A DNA stretch of 64,000 bases. Origin: Capsulimonas corticalis. Lineage in GTDB: Bacteria; Armatimonadota; Armatimonadia; Armatimonadales; Capsulimonadaceae. Shown here one piece after another: positions 1 to 7,564 of the stretch. The position numbers and the translations under genes are program-made. Every line of letters starts with the position of its first letter. The stretch's first letter is position 1. A model generated the notes under the pieces. The model saw only the letters and a program-made list of their open reading frames with translations. It had not been told where the DNA came from and ran no database searches. The DNA is taken from the NCBI RefSeq assembly GCF_003574315.2, contig NZ_AP025739.1:3348001-3412000 (forward strand), in the 5' to 3' direction.

Positions 1-319
1 GAATTAACGACTGGAACATCAGAAAGAGCGAGTTTAACCACGCCATGCCGTAGGTCGCATGGCGGGCGAGTCCCAGAAGATAGTGGTGGTTCAGCCAGAA
101 TTTGCAGACGATGATGAAACTGATCATCCAGCTGAGAAACTTCGGCAGCAGATCCAGCAGACGATGCCCAAGTTCGCCGACGTTATTCGTATCGCGCATC
201 TCCGGAACTTTGAGCTCCAAAACGAGAAGCGTCACGACAATGGCGAAAACGCCGTCGCTGAACGCTTCAATGCGTCCTGTCTCAAGTTTTCCCTGCTGAA
301 ATCGATCAAATAGGCGCAT
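1..319 (-). CDS. TMEM175/DUF1211 family membrane protein (partial, C-terminus outside window)
   Basis: The frame runs from an ATG at 319-317 to the window edge without a stop, giving about 105 residues of the N-terminal part. It reads MRLFDRFQQGK, then RIEAFSDGVFAIVVTLLVLE. The RxxxFSD motif at the start of the first helix is the signature of the TMEM175/DUF1211 family of potassium-leak channel-like membrane proteins. A second hydrophobic segment (SWMISFIIVCKFW) and the start of a third follow. It lies 5 bp downstream of the PsiE-like gene on the same strand, so the two may be co-transcribed. Family assignment is secure; channel activity is known only for some members and is inferred here. 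Confidence 0.85.
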   Translation of the reverse strand, partial: MRLFDRFQQGKLETGRIEAFSDGVFAIVVTLLVLELKVPEMRDTNNVGELGHRLLDLLPKFLSWMISFIIVCKFWLNHHYLLGLARHATYGMAWLNSLFLMFQSLI

Positions 320-324
320 AGAAT

Positions 325-771
325 TCAAAGGTTTTCGTCACTTGCCGCAGCGGCGGTTTTTCCTTTCGTCTGCGCCTGGATATAGTAACACACGCCATAA
401 GAGACGGACAGCGCCAGAATCAGCGCGGCGACTCCGACAAGCGTCGCGGGCGACTGCGCCTTCAGATCCATCGTCACCACCTTCTGGCCCACGCCGATCA
501 GCGCCACTTCCACCACGGCGGTCATGGGGGACGAATGCCCCGGCATGTTGAGCAGCACCAGCTTGATAAGCTTCAGCCCCATCAAGATGATCAAAAACTC
601 ACCGAACATATGAAACAGCGTCTCCGGCTTAACAACCATCACCGGCGGCAGCCGGAGAATTTCGACGAAGATAAAGATCAAATCGACTGTTCCCAGCACC
701 ACGGCCGCCAGCAGCAGAAACGCCAGCACCCAAAGCAGAATGCTCTCGGTCTTCTCGATAAAGTGTTTCAT
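325..771 (-). CDS. PsiE family inner-membrane protein
   Basis: A 148-residue protein with four predicted membrane segments: residues about 10-32, 52-75, 85-100 and 110-130. The spacing and the GEFLIILMGLKLIKLVLL stretch match phosphate-starvation-inducible PsiE proteins, whose biochemical role is unknown. Instead of a Shine-Dalgarno sequence there is a TATAAT at 786-781 on the minus strand, nine bases before the ATG, so the message may have almost no leader. The TMEM175-like gene follows after 5 bp. Family call is fairly sure; phosphate regulation cannot be seen, since no pho box was recognised. Confidence 0.75.
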   Translation of the reverse strand: MKHFIEKTESILLWVLAFLLLAAVVLGTVDLIFIFVEILRLPPVMVVKPETLFHMFGEFLIILMGLKLIKLVLLNMPGHSSPMTAVVEVALIGVGQKVVTMDLKAQSPATLVGVAALILALSVSYGVCYYIQAQTKGKTAAAASDENL

Positions 772-780
772 ATTGCGGTT

Positions 781-786
781 ATTATA
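781..786 (-). promoter_or_regulatory. Candidate -10 box for the PsiE-like gene
   Basis: TATAAT on the minus strand ends nine bases before the ATG at 771. No convincing -35 hexamer lies 17 bp further upstream. If used, transcription would start at or next to the start codon. Confidence 0.35.
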
Positions 787-978
787 GCTCTAATTTAGGT
801 CCAAATCCCCATGCTTCTTTTTCGCCGGCGCAGTACACTTAAAGCACGATGACGATTACGAATTCCAGTGGCCGAGCCGCCAAAATATACCCCGCCTTGA
901 TTGTTTTGGCGATGTGGCTTCCAATGATGTGGCTGATGCTTCGGCATAACGCGATGCTGCGCAGCCGTATCGATCGGA

Positions 979-1107
979 AGCCGGCCCTATGGCGCCGACG
1001 CGGGCGCAGAGGATGTGATATGACAGGTCCAGCATCCGCTGCGCGCCGGCGCGGGGGAGGTCTGAGGGGCAGCGCGCCGGAGGCAGTGTCTGCATATGCG
1101 GGCTAAC
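979..1107 (-). pseudogene. Degenerate C-terminal remnant of a TetR-family regulator
   Basis: The minus-strand frame here contains DLPRAGAQRMLDLSYHI followed by CARVGA. It lines up with the C-terminal part of the TetR protein encoded at 4243-4842 (ADFPARQRARRITDLSMSI, then RARVGA). There is no helix-turn-helix region and no sensible start, so only the effector-domain tail of a former regulator remains. The 772-1102 interval holds no other gene I can support. The similarity is short, so the call is tentative. Confidence 0.4.
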
Positions 1108-1987
1108 GGCGATGGATCGATCCTCGAATGAGATCCGCACCGCTTTGTGTGAGCCATGTCTCTAAGCGGAGCAGGCCGGGGTGGGCGGCGCGGAGGGCCG
1201 GAATGTCGGATTGGACGCCGGCGTCGTTTGCCCACTGAAATGACGCGGCGACAAGTTCGTTGATTTGGCGGATGTCGGCGAGGGAGAGCTCGTGAAAGAC
1301 GATGGGACGGCCCAGCGCTTGCGTGAGGGCGTCCGCGATCTCAGGGCCGGTCAGCGCGTCGCCGGCGAGATCGACGGTCTTGCCGGCCCATGTTCCGGGA
1401 TCGGAAAAGGCGAGGGCGGCGAAAACGCCGATGTCGTCGACGGCGATGACCTCCAGCGCCGTGCTGGGAGCGGTGGCGAGCGAAAGGCGCCCGTCCGGCA
1501 CGCCAAAGAATGGCATCATGAGGTTCTCCAGAAAGAATGACGGGCGGACCACGGTGACTGGAAGATCCAGTGTCCAGAGATACTGCTCGATTTCCCACTT
1601 GGCTAGGCGCCGGTAAAGAGATTGGCCTTCAGAACCGCATACGGACGTGTAGACAAAATGCCGCGCGCCCGCCGCCAGCGCGGCGTCGGCGATCGCTTTT
1701 CCGTCGCGCGCTTCTTCGTTCTGCGTGTCATCGTTCGGGTCCCAGTAGGCGGCCTGGACACAGAAAACGCCGTAAACCCCCCGCGCTGCGTCGTCAAGGG
1801 ACGCGCGATCGCCGAAGTCTCCGCGCACGACCTCGGCCCCGGCGCTTTGCAGCGCCCGCGCCGCATCACTGCTGGGATTGCGCGTCATTGCCCGCACCCG
1901 AAATCCCGCTTCCAGCAGGCGCCGCGTCGCCGCCCCTCCCTGCTGCCCCGTTGCGCCTGTCACCAATATCGTTTTGTCGCTATTCAT
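1103..1987 (-). CDS. NmrA-like NAD(P)-binding protein
   Basis: A 294-residue atypical short-chain dehydrogenase of the NmrA/HSCARG type. The N-terminus carries the Rossmann motif ILVTGATGQQGGAA (GxxGxxG), followed by VRAMTRNPSS, where NADP-binding members select the adenosine phosphate. Members act as redox sensors or quinone/NADPH reductases. I chose the ATG at 1987 over the longer frame because the Rossmann strand begins five residues later and AAGAAGG lies just upstream. It diverges from an HxlR regulator gene across an inverted-repeat region, an arrangement in which HxlR proteins usually control the reductase in response to quinones or electrophiles. The substrate is unknown. Confidence 0.85.
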   Translation of the reverse strand: MNSDKTILVTGATGQQGGAATRRLLEAGFRVRAMTRNPSSDAARALQSAGAEVVRGDFGDRASLDDAARGVYGVFCVQAAYWDPNDDTQNEEARDGKAIADAALAAGARHFVYTSVCGSEGQSLYRRLAKWEIEQYLWTLDLPVTVVRPSFFLENLMMPFFGVPDGRLSLATAPSTALEVIAVDDIGVFAALAFSDPGTWAGKTVDLAGDALTGPEIADALTQALGRPIVFHELSLADIRQINELVAASFQWANDAGVQSDIPALRAAHPGLLRLETWLTQSGADLIRGSIHRR

Positions 1988-2021
1988 CGTGATTGCCTTC
2001 TTTCTCAAACCATGGTAATAT

Positions 2022-2060
2022 TCGGTATGCTTTGCATACTTAGAAGTTTTAGCATACCGA
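2022..2060. promoter_or_regulatory. Probable HxlR operator between the divergent genes
   Basis: TCGGTATGC at 2022-2030 and its exact complement GCATACCGA at 2052-2060 form a 9 bp inverted repeat. GTATGC-TTT-GCATAC (2025-2039) adds a third half-site. The array lies between the NmrA-like gene and the hxlR-like gene and could control both. Assignment to this regulator is inferred from position and symmetry. Confidence 0.6.
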
Positions 2061-2114
2061 TTGGGCTTTGACAAGTACGCAGAATTTTGCCGCTTAGGAT
2101 GGAGAAGGATACCA

Positions 2115-2534
2115 ATGACGACGCATGACGCCTGCCAGTGCTCGGCGCTGCAAGCCTCCGATCAGCCCTGCGCGCTCACCCAGGTGATCGATGTGATTTC
2201 GACCAAATGGGCGCTTCCCGTGCTGCACCAGTTGTTGATCGCCGATGGCCCCGTGCGCTTCGGCGCATTGAAGAAGACGGTCGGCGTGGTGACGCAGCGC
2301 GAGCTGACCCGCACTCTGCGGCGTTTCGAGGACTTTGGCCTGGTGGACCGAAAAGCGTATGCGGAGACGCCGATGCGTGTCGAGTATACGTTGACGCCGC
2401 TCGGAGAATCCCTGCGCGAGCCGATCCTCAGCCTAGGCCGCTGGGCGCGCGAAAACGCCGATCAGCTTCAAGTCCCGGCGTCGCCCGACCATACCGAAGC
2501 TTATGGGGCGGCGGCAAGTCGGCGGGAAATATGA
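2115..2534 (+). CDS. HxlR-family winged-helix regulator
   Basis: A 139-residue protein with the HxlR/DUF24 fold. CALTQVIDVISTKWALPVLH starts helix 1, then comes the recognition region with VTQRELTRTLRRFEDFGLVDR, and the wing ends in VEYTLTPLGESL. Three cysteines lie in the first 25 residues (CQC and SDQPCALT); family members such as YodB and HypR sense quinones and electrophiles through an N-terminal cysteine, so redox sensing is plausible. The start at 2115 is set by GGAGAAGG at 2101-2108. It is divergent from the NmrA-like reductase gene and probably represses it and itself through the repeat at 2022-2060. Confidence 0.88.
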   Translation: MTTHDACQCSALQASDQPCALTQVIDVISTKWALPVLHQLLIADGPVRFGALKKTVGVVTQRELTRTLRRFEDFGLVDRKAYAETPMRVEYTLTPLGESLREPILSLGRWARENADQLQVPASPDHTEAYGAAASRREI

Positions 2535-2557
2535 GCGAAAATTTTTTGCCATCCGTC

Positions 2558-2586
2558 TTGATTATGTAGACCGTTTGGTATATAAT
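2558..2586 (+). promoter_or_regulatory. Promoter with embedded LmrA/YxaF-type operator for the TetR gene
   Basis: TTGATT (2558-2563), a 17 bp spacer and TATAAT (2581-2586) form a good housekeeping promoter. The spacer contains TAGACC-GTTT-GGTATA (2567-2582), one mismatch from the TAGACC-N4-GGTCTA sequence bound by LmrA/YxaF-type TetR repressors. Only six bases separate TATAAT from the ATG at 2593, so the transcript is probably leaderless. Confidence 0.65.
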
Positions 2587-2592
2587 CACCGT

Positions 2593-3192
2593 ATGAGCAG
2601 ATCCGATACACGAGAACGGTTTATCAACACTACGGCCCGGCTATTGCAGGAGCGGGGTTACGCCGCCACAAATATGGCGGATATTGTTGCGGAGAGCGGC
2701 GCGCCCAAAGGGTCGTTGTATTTCCATTTTCCCGGAGGTAAGGAGGAGCTTGTGGCCGCTGCCGTTGTGCATTCATCCGAAATGATTCGCCAATTGATGG
2801 TGGATTCGTTTGCGTCGGCGAAGACTGCGAGTGAGGGATTCGATGCTTTGATCGACGCCTATGCGCGATCGCTGGCGCAAACGGATTATCGCGCCGGATG
2901 TCCCGTGGGCACGGTGGCGGTGGAGGCCCCGGATCTGCCCATCGTCCGCTCGGCTGTCGCCGCTGTTTTTCAGAGCTGGCGTGAAGCGCTGCGTGAGGCG
3001 CTGACGCGTATGGGCGCTCAGGATGGGCGCGCCGACGAATTGGCGACATTCATTCTCTCGATTATCGAAGGCGGTCTCGCGGTGGCGAAGGGAACACAAA
3101 GTTTGGAGCCGCTGGAGAGCGCCAAGCGAGAAGTCTCTCGTCTGCTGCGTTATGAAGGACTGGATACGCAGGTGGAAGGAAATCTGTTATGA
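2593..3192 (+). CDS. TetR-family repressor (YxaF/LmrA type)
   Basis: A 199-residue regulator. The N-terminal helix-turn-helix reads FINTTARLLQERGYAATNMA, then IVAESGAPKGSLYFHFPGGK; the GSLYFHFPGGKEEL form is typical of the YxaF/LmrA branch. The C-terminus is the helical ligand-binding domain. The ATG at 2593 is preferred because it sits just before the first helix and six bases after a TATAAT; there is no Shine-Dalgarno sequence. The gene overlaps the downstream oxidoreductase by 4 bp, so the pair is an operon that the repressor probably controls through the operator in its own promoter. The inducer is unknown. Confidence 0.88.
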   Translation: MSRSDTRERFINTTARLLQERGYAATNMADIVAESGAPKGSLYFHFPGGKEELVAAAVVHSSEMIRQLMVDSFASAKTASEGFDALIDAYARSLAQTDYRAGCPVGTVAVEAPDLPIVRSAVAAVFQSWREALREALTRMGAQDGRADELATFILSIIEGGLAVAKGTQSLEPLESAKREVSRLLRYEGLDTQVEGNLL

Positions 3193-4187
3193 TGAAAGCC
3201 ATTGTATTCGATGAAATTGGGTCTCCACAGGATGTGCTGAAGATCCGCGACGTTCCCATTCCTGAGGTGAAAGCCGGTGAAGCGCTCGTCAAAATGGGCG
3301 TCGCGTCGATCAATCCAGGAGACTTTCTCTTCATTCAAGACCTTTATCCCGAACCGAGGAAGCCTGTCTTTCCGCAGCAGATCGCCGGAAATCACGGCGC
3401 CGGCGTGGTGGAAAGGGCCGGTCCCGGCGTCGATCTTGCGCCGGGAACCCTCGTTGCGTTCAGTCACGAAAGGCTCTGGGCCGAGTACGCGGTTGTCCCC
3501 GCCAACCGATTGATCGCGCTTCCGGCGGATTTTCCGATCGAAAAGGCGTCGCAATTCGTCAATCTGATTACGGCCAGGGATATGCTCCATCAGTCTGAGA
3601 TTCAAGCGGGACAGTGGCTGGCGGTTACCGCTGGCAACTCCACCGTGGGAGTTATGCTGCTCCAGATGGCGAAACAGAAGCAAATTCATGTGGTCTCGAT
3701 CGTACGCAATAAGCGGGAAGATTTGGATCTCCAGGCCCTGGGCGCCGATGAGGTGATCGAACTCTCTGCGCTGCCGGAGAGCCTGGGGGATCGTATCGGG
3801 CGCATCACGGATGGAGCAGGCATCCACGCCGTGATCGACTGTGTCGGCGGCTCGCTGATGGGCGATTTGATTCGTGGACTCGCCTTCGGCGGCCGCGCCA
3901 TTATCTATGGAGGAATGAGCGCGGAGACATTCCCGCTGCACAATTTTGATATCCTGATGCGCGGAGTGCAGGTTTCGTCCTACGTTTACCGTTACTTCTT
4001 TGACCCGACGACGCCTGAGGACGCTCCGATGCTTCAAGAGCTCATATCCATCGCTCAATCGCCGGAGTTTGTTGTTCCGGTGGCGGGGCTGCATGCGCTG
4101 GAAGACTTCCAGGTCGCTATCACTGAGACCGCAATGCGTCCCGAGCGCGGCAAACGCTTCTTCGCAATTTCCAGCGCGAACGGGTAG
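3189..4187 (+). CDS. Zinc-independent quinone oxidoreductase-like MDR protein
   Basis: A 332-residue medium-chain dehydrogenase/reductase. The N-terminal GroES-like part reads MKAIVFDEIGSPQDVLKIRD and continues to about residue 130. The Rossmann part starts near 145 with the variant AGNSTVGVMLLQMAK in place of the usual AxxGxVG. The zinc ligands of alcohol dehydrogenases are absent, which suggests an NADPH:quinone or enone reductase. Translation starts inside the tetR stop region (ATGATGA), with GGAAGGAAA as ribosome-binding site. Operonic coupling to the repressor suggests it handles the compound that the repressor senses. Confidence 0.85.
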   Translation: MMKAIVFDEIGSPQDVLKIRDVPIPEVKAGEALVKMGVASINPGDFLFIQDLYPEPRKPVFPQQIAGNHGAGVVERAGPGVDLAPGTLVAFSHERLWAEYAVVPANRLIALPADFPIEKASQFVNLITARDMLHQSEIQAGQWLAVTAGNSTVGVMLLQMAKQKQIHVVSIVRNKREDLDLQALGADEVIELSALPESLGDRIGRITDGAGIHAVIDCVGGSLMGDLIRGLAFGGRAIIYGGMSAETFPLHNFDILMRGVQVSSYVYRYFFDPTTPEDAPMLQELISIAQSPEFVVPVAGLHALEDFQVAITETAMRPERGKRFFAISSANG

Positions 4188-4242
4188 TGAAGCCTCGGGA
4201 AATTCGGTCTCCTGTCCTGGGAGATTTTGATTTTCGCGCCGT

Positions 4243-4842
4243 TCAGCACGGCCCTAACGCGAGTTCCGCGCCTTCGGCGGCGGCCACGAGGAGTTCGGCG
4301 CGCGTGGCTCCGACGCGGGCGCGCAGGGCGATCGACATGGACAGGTCCGTAATACGCCGCGCGCGCTGGCGTGCGGGGAAATCTGCGGGCAGTTCGCCGG
4401 AAGCGACGCCGGCCGCGAGGCGGTCGGCGATCGCTTCGTCCGCCGCCGTTATGGCGGTCGCCAGGAATGCTCGGACGCCGGCATGATCCACCACCGGAGC
4501 GATGCAAGCGATCAGACACCCGGCGGGCGTGTCGTCGCCGGTCGCGTTCCGCGCGGCTTGCGCCAGGTAGGCATGCGCCGCGTCGCGAGCGCCCTCGGCG
4601 TTCGACATGGCGCCAAGCGCCCGCGCGCCGACCGTTTCCCCGTAGCGCTCCAGACAGCGCATAAAGAGCGCCTGCTTATCCCCGAACGCATTGTACAGGC
4701 TCGGTTTGCTCATCCCCATCGCCAGAACCAGATCGTCTACGGAAGCGGCGTCATACCCCTTTGTCCAGAAGACCTGCACCGCCTGATCTAAGACCTGACC
4801 AGCGTCGAAGGTGCGCGGGCGGCCCAGCGTTTTATTTTTCAT
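4243..4842 (-). CDS. TetR-family regulator
   Basis: A 199-residue protein. The N-terminus MKNKTLGRPRTFDAGQVL leads into a standard TetR helix-turn-helix (KGYDAASVDDLVLAMGMSKP, SLYNAFGDKQALF). The C-terminal domain contains CLIAC and the RARVGA stretch also found in the remnant at 979-1107. The gene diverges from the short-chain dehydrogenase gene at 4936 across an AT-rich 93 bp gap with two facing promoters, so it is probably the local repressor. The ATG at 4842 has no clear Shine-Dalgarno sequence. Confidence 0.88.
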   Translation of the reverse strand: MKNKTLGRPRTFDAGQVLDQAVQVFWTKGYDAASVDDLVLAMGMSKPSLYNAFGDKQALFMRCLERYGETVGARALGAMSNAEGARDAAHAYLAQAARNATGDDTPAGCLIACIAPVVDHAGVRAFLATAITAADEAIADRLAAGVASGELPADFPARQRARRITDLSMSIALRARVGATRAELLVAAAEGAELALGPC

Positions 4843-4864
4843 TTTATACGGTTTATTCTAAAAT
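4841..4864. promoter_or_regulatory. Possible second TetR operator at the tetR start codon
   Basis: ATTTTA (4841-4846) and TAAAAT (4859-4864) form an inverted repeat over the start of the tetR gene. The enclosed TTATACGGTTTATTCTAA resembles TTATACTATTCGTTATAA in the divergent promoter region, so the two may be paired operators for the same TetR protein. Confidence 0.35.
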
Positions 4865-4867
4865 GTA

Positions 4868-4916
4868 TTGACATCTCTGTTTCTTAATATTATACTATTC
4901 GTTATAAAATTGTCAA
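4868..4916. promoter_or_regulatory. Overlapping divergent promoters for the TetR and SDR genes
   Basis: On the plus strand TTGACA (4868-4873), 17 bp, then TATACT (4891-4896) precedes the SDR gene. On the minus strand TTGACA (4916-4911), 16 bp, then TATAAT (4894-4889) precedes tetR. The two -10 boxes overlap. TTATA-N8-TATAA around 4890-4907 is a likely operator that would block both. Confidence 0.7.
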
Positions 4917-4935
4917 GCAGAGGAGATCGCACATC

Positions 4936-5679
4936 ATGGCGACGGTATTGGCGGGAAAAGTGGCGCTGGTTACGGGAGGGTCGCGGGGCATTGGGGCGGC
5001 GATCGCCAAACGGCTGGCGGCGGACGGCGCGGCGGTTGCGCTGACTTACTCGGCGTCTCCCGACAGGGCTCAGGAAGTGGTCGAAGAGATTGTGGCGGCG
5101 GGCGGACGGGCGCTGGCGATCTTAGCGGATAGCGCGGACGCAGAGGCGGTGCGGAGCGCCGTCGCGCAGACCGTGAAGACGTTCGATCGGCTGGATATTT
5201 TGGTGAATAACGCGGGAATTTTGTCGCTCGGATCGCTGGACGAGATTTCGCTGGAATATTTCGACCGCGCGATGGCGATCAATGTGCGCGCGGTATTTGT
5301 CGCCTCGCAGGCGGCGTCCCCGTATTTGAGCGAGGGCGGCCGAATCATCACCATCGGCAGCGTTGTCGGAGATCGAGCCGGATTTCCCGGGGCCGGCGTT
5401 TACAGCGCGACCAAGGCGGCCGTGGCGGGATTGACGAAGGGAATAGCGCGCGACCTCGGTCCGCGTGGAATCACGGTGAATAATATCCAGCCAGGTCCGA
5501 CGGAAACTGATATGAATCCCGCCGACGGTCCGCACGTCGATATGCTCAAGGGGCTCATCGCGCTTGGCCGCATGGGTAAGGATACGGAGATCGCCAGCCT
5601 CGCCGCGTATCTCGCCAGTCCCGAGGCGGCGTTCATTACGGGAGCCAGCTTAACCATCGACGGCGGCTTCCTCGCTTAA
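4936..5679 (+). CDS. SDR-family oxidoreductase (3-oxoacyl-ACP reductase-like)
   Basis: A 247-residue classical short-chain dehydrogenase. It shows the cofactor motif TGGSRGIG (residues about 14-21), NNAG near residue 92, the catalytic Ser in ITIGSVVGD, YSATK with the catalytic Tyr and Lys near 155-159, and the C-terminal ASLTIDGGF. All active-site residues are present. AGAGGAG lies 9 bp before the ATG. It is likely controlled by the divergent TetR protein. The natural substrate cannot be told; such single SDRs next to TetR genes often reduce aldehydes or ketones. Confidence 0.9.
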   Translation: MATVLAGKVALVTGGSRGIGAAIAKRLAADGAAVALTYSASPDRAQEVVEEIVAAGGRALAILADSADAEAVRSAVAQTVKTFDRLDILVNNAGILSLGSLDEISLEYFDRAMAINVRAVFVASQAASPYLSEGGRIITIGSVVGDRAGFPGAGVYSATKAAVAGLTKGIARDLGPRGITVNNIQPGPTETDMNPADGPHVDMLKGLIALGRMGKDTEIASLAAYLASPEAAFITGASLTIDGGFLA

Positions 5680-5692
5680 ATTCTTACAGACT

Positions 5693-5746
5693 CCCACAAC
5701 AACACGCCCTCGGAGGAATATTCCTCCGAGGGCGTGTTGTTGTGGG
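5693..5746. terminator. 54 bp perfect palindrome after the SDR gene
   Basis: Two 27 bp arms, CCCACAACAACACG... and its exact complement, meet with no loop (centre AATATT). There is no run of T on either side. It probably ends transcription from the SDR gene, but such a long perfect palindrome is more than a standard terminator needs. Confidence 0.55.
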
Positions 5747-5804
5747 TATGGTGATCCTGGGCTGGAACATGTCACAATAGTGAGATACGGGAGGACGCAA
5801 AGAT

Positions 5805-6161
5805 ATGGACGCCGCGCAGATCGCCACGATTTTGAATGTGACCCTGCCGGACAGACGCGTGCTGGAGGATTTATCCACAAAGCTGCAACGCCTGGCCCGG
5901 AGCGCGCATAAGTCCAAAGAGATGGGCGATGAGGTCTGGCGCAGCGTTCCGGAAGGCGCCTCGCTGGACATTGTGACCAAGGCGTTCTACAGCGAGTATT
6001 ACGAAGGCGTCGGCTTCGCCACCTATAAAGTGCTCGTCGCCATCGGCGGCCTGGAGCAGAGCGAAGTCGGGATGCATAAAGCGAAATACTGCTTCGCGAC
6101 TCTGCACTACGACGACGAAGCGCAGCTCATCACGGTCGATTTCCATAGGGACTTCCGGTGA
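5805..6161 (+). CDS. Hypothetical protein, 118 aa
   Basis: GGGAGGA lies 9 bp before the ATG and codon use matches the neighbours, so I treat it as real. The protein is soluble and mixed alpha/beta, with a helical first half (residues 20-45) and a beta-rich second half ending LITVDFHRDF. No family was recognised. It starts a short plus-strand run with the SDR-like gene at 6209, 47 bp downstream. No function is proposed. Confidence 0.7.
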   Translation: MDAAQIATILNVTLPDRRVLEDLSTKLQRLARSAHKSKEMGDEVWRSVPEGASLDIVTKAFYSEYYEGVGFATYKVLVAIGGLEQSEVGMHKAKYCFATLHYDDEAQLITVDFHRDFR

Positions 6162-6208
6162 CGCGCGTCTCGTGAAATTCCCCAATCCCACCAATGAAGG
6201 AGAAGAAA

Positions 6209-6811
6209 ATGCGAATACTGGTGATCGGCGCGAGCGGGACAATCGGCCGTCCGGTCGTGGACGCTCTGGCGGAGCGGCATGAGGTCGTGTGCGTGGGACG
6301 CACACACGGAGATTATCACGCGGACATCTCCTCTCCCGAATCTCTCGTGCAGCTCTTTGCCAATGTCGGTGAGATGGACGCCCTGGTGAGCGCCGCCGGC
6401 TCGGCCCGATTCAAGCCGCTGGAAGACTTGACGGAGGACGATTTCGCGTTCAGTCTCGCGAACAAGCTCATGGGGCAGGTCAATCTCGCGCGGATCGGCG
6501 CAAAGTACATCCGCGACAATGGCTCCATCACCCTGACCACAGGAATCCTGGCGAGCGAACCCATCTCCGGCAGCGCCGCGATCAGCCTGGTCAACAGCGG
6601 ACTCGAAGGCTTCGCCCGCGCCGCCGCCCTGGACCTGCCGCGCGGCATTCGCATCAACGTCGTCAGCCCTCCCTGGATCTCCGAAACGCTCCAAGCCATG
6701 GGGCGCGACGGCGCGACAGGAATGCCCGCCGCCAAAGTCGCCGCCGCCTACGTCGCGAGCGTTGAGGGTATGGACACCGGCAAGATCATCGACGCCCGAA
6801 AGTTCGCATAG
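6209..6811 (+). CDS. Short SDR-family protein, 200 aa
   Basis: MRILVIGASGTIGRPVVDAL gives a Rossmann GxxGxxG motif, then VVCVGRTHGDYHADI. VSAAGSARF takes the place of the NNAG region. In the catalytic area the usual YxxxK is not obvious (SAAISLVNSGLEGFARAAAL). That and the short length fit the SDR group annotated as short-chain dehydrogenases lacking the canonical Tyr. I chose the ATG at 6209 because AAGGAG lies 9 bp upstream. Catalytic competence is uncertain. Confidence 0.78.
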   Translation: MRILVIGASGTIGRPVVDALAERHEVVCVGRTHGDYHADISSPESLVQLFANVGEMDALVSAAGSARFKPLEDLTEDDFAFSLANKLMGQVNLARIGAKYIRDNGSITLTTGILASEPISGSAAISLVNSGLEGFARAAALDLPRGIRINVVSPPWISETLQAMGRDGATGMPAAKVAAAYVASVEGMDTGKIIDARKFA

Positions 6812-6922
6812 GCGCCTCAGCGCACAATGATGATTAATGTAGGTCGCTCAAAGCATTTTCCAATGCTTCCCAGGGCGTTGTCCCAGAAATCCAGTGGGGA
6901 CATTCAAGGCGAAAGCAATAAC

Positions 6923-7558
6923 ATGCATTTTTTTACGATGGTTCAGTTCCTGGCGTTCGTGGCGGCGTCGCTGCTTTGCATTATCGCGCCGGGGCCGGAT
7001 AACCTGGGCGTGCTCAGTCTGGGACTGTCGCGGGGGCGCAAGGCGGGGATGGGTTATGCGGCGGGGTGCGCGCTGGGGTGTTTGACGCATACGACGTGGG
7101 CGTCGCTGGGGCTGACGGCGCTGGTGGCGGCGTCGCCGGCGGCGTTTGGCGTGATGAAGTTCGCGGGGGCTGGGTACCTGTGCTATTTGGGTGTGAAGGC
7201 GCTCAAGAGCAAAGGGGCGTCACTGGAAACGAAGGGCGAGCCGGCGGGGGATACGCGCCAGTTTTTGCTGCGCGGATTTGTGAGCAACGCGCTCAATCCC
7301 AAAGTCGCGCTGTTCTTTCTTGCCTTCCTGCCGCAGTTCATAAACCCGCGCGGCTCCGTGGGCCTGCAAATGCTGATCCTGGGCGCCTGCTTCGGATTGA
7401 TGACGCTGACGGCGTTCACTCTGCTCGGATACTTCTCCGGCGCAATTGGAGCATGGCTGCGCCGCCGCCCTTCCGTCAGCCGCTGGCTCGACCGCGCGAC
7501 AGGGTACCTGTTCATCGGCCTCGGCGTGCGATTGGCGCTGGCGAAACAGCGGATGTGA
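6923..7558 (+). CDS. LysE/RhtB-family amino-acid exporter
   Basis: A 211-residue membrane protein. The family signature near residues 20-45 is PGPDNLGVLSLGLSRGRKAG; then come GYLCYLGVKALKS and FVSNALNPKVALFFLAFLPQ, both standard LysE landmarks. Five to six membrane helices are expected. The chosen ATG places the first helix at residue 5; the longer frame upstream adds an unconvincing 32 residues. Family members export lysine, threonine, homoserine lactone or leucine; the substrate is not predictable. Confidence 0.88.
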   Translation: MHFFTMVQFLAFVAASLLCIIAPGPDNLGVLSLGLSRGRKAGMGYAAGCALGCLTHTTWASLGLTALVAASPAAFGVMKFAGAGYLCYLGVKALKSKGASLETKGEPAGDTRQFLLRGFVSNALNPKVALFFLAFLPQFINPRGSVGLQMLILGACFGLMTLTAFTLLGYFSGAIGAWLRRRPSVSRWLDRATGYLFIGLGVRLALAKQRM

Positions 7559-7564
7559 GAAGAG

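Noticed and set aside
849-1106. Plus-strand open frame of 85 codons
   Set aside because: The second half is Arg/Gly-rich and antisense to the TetR relict; there is no ribosome-binding site.
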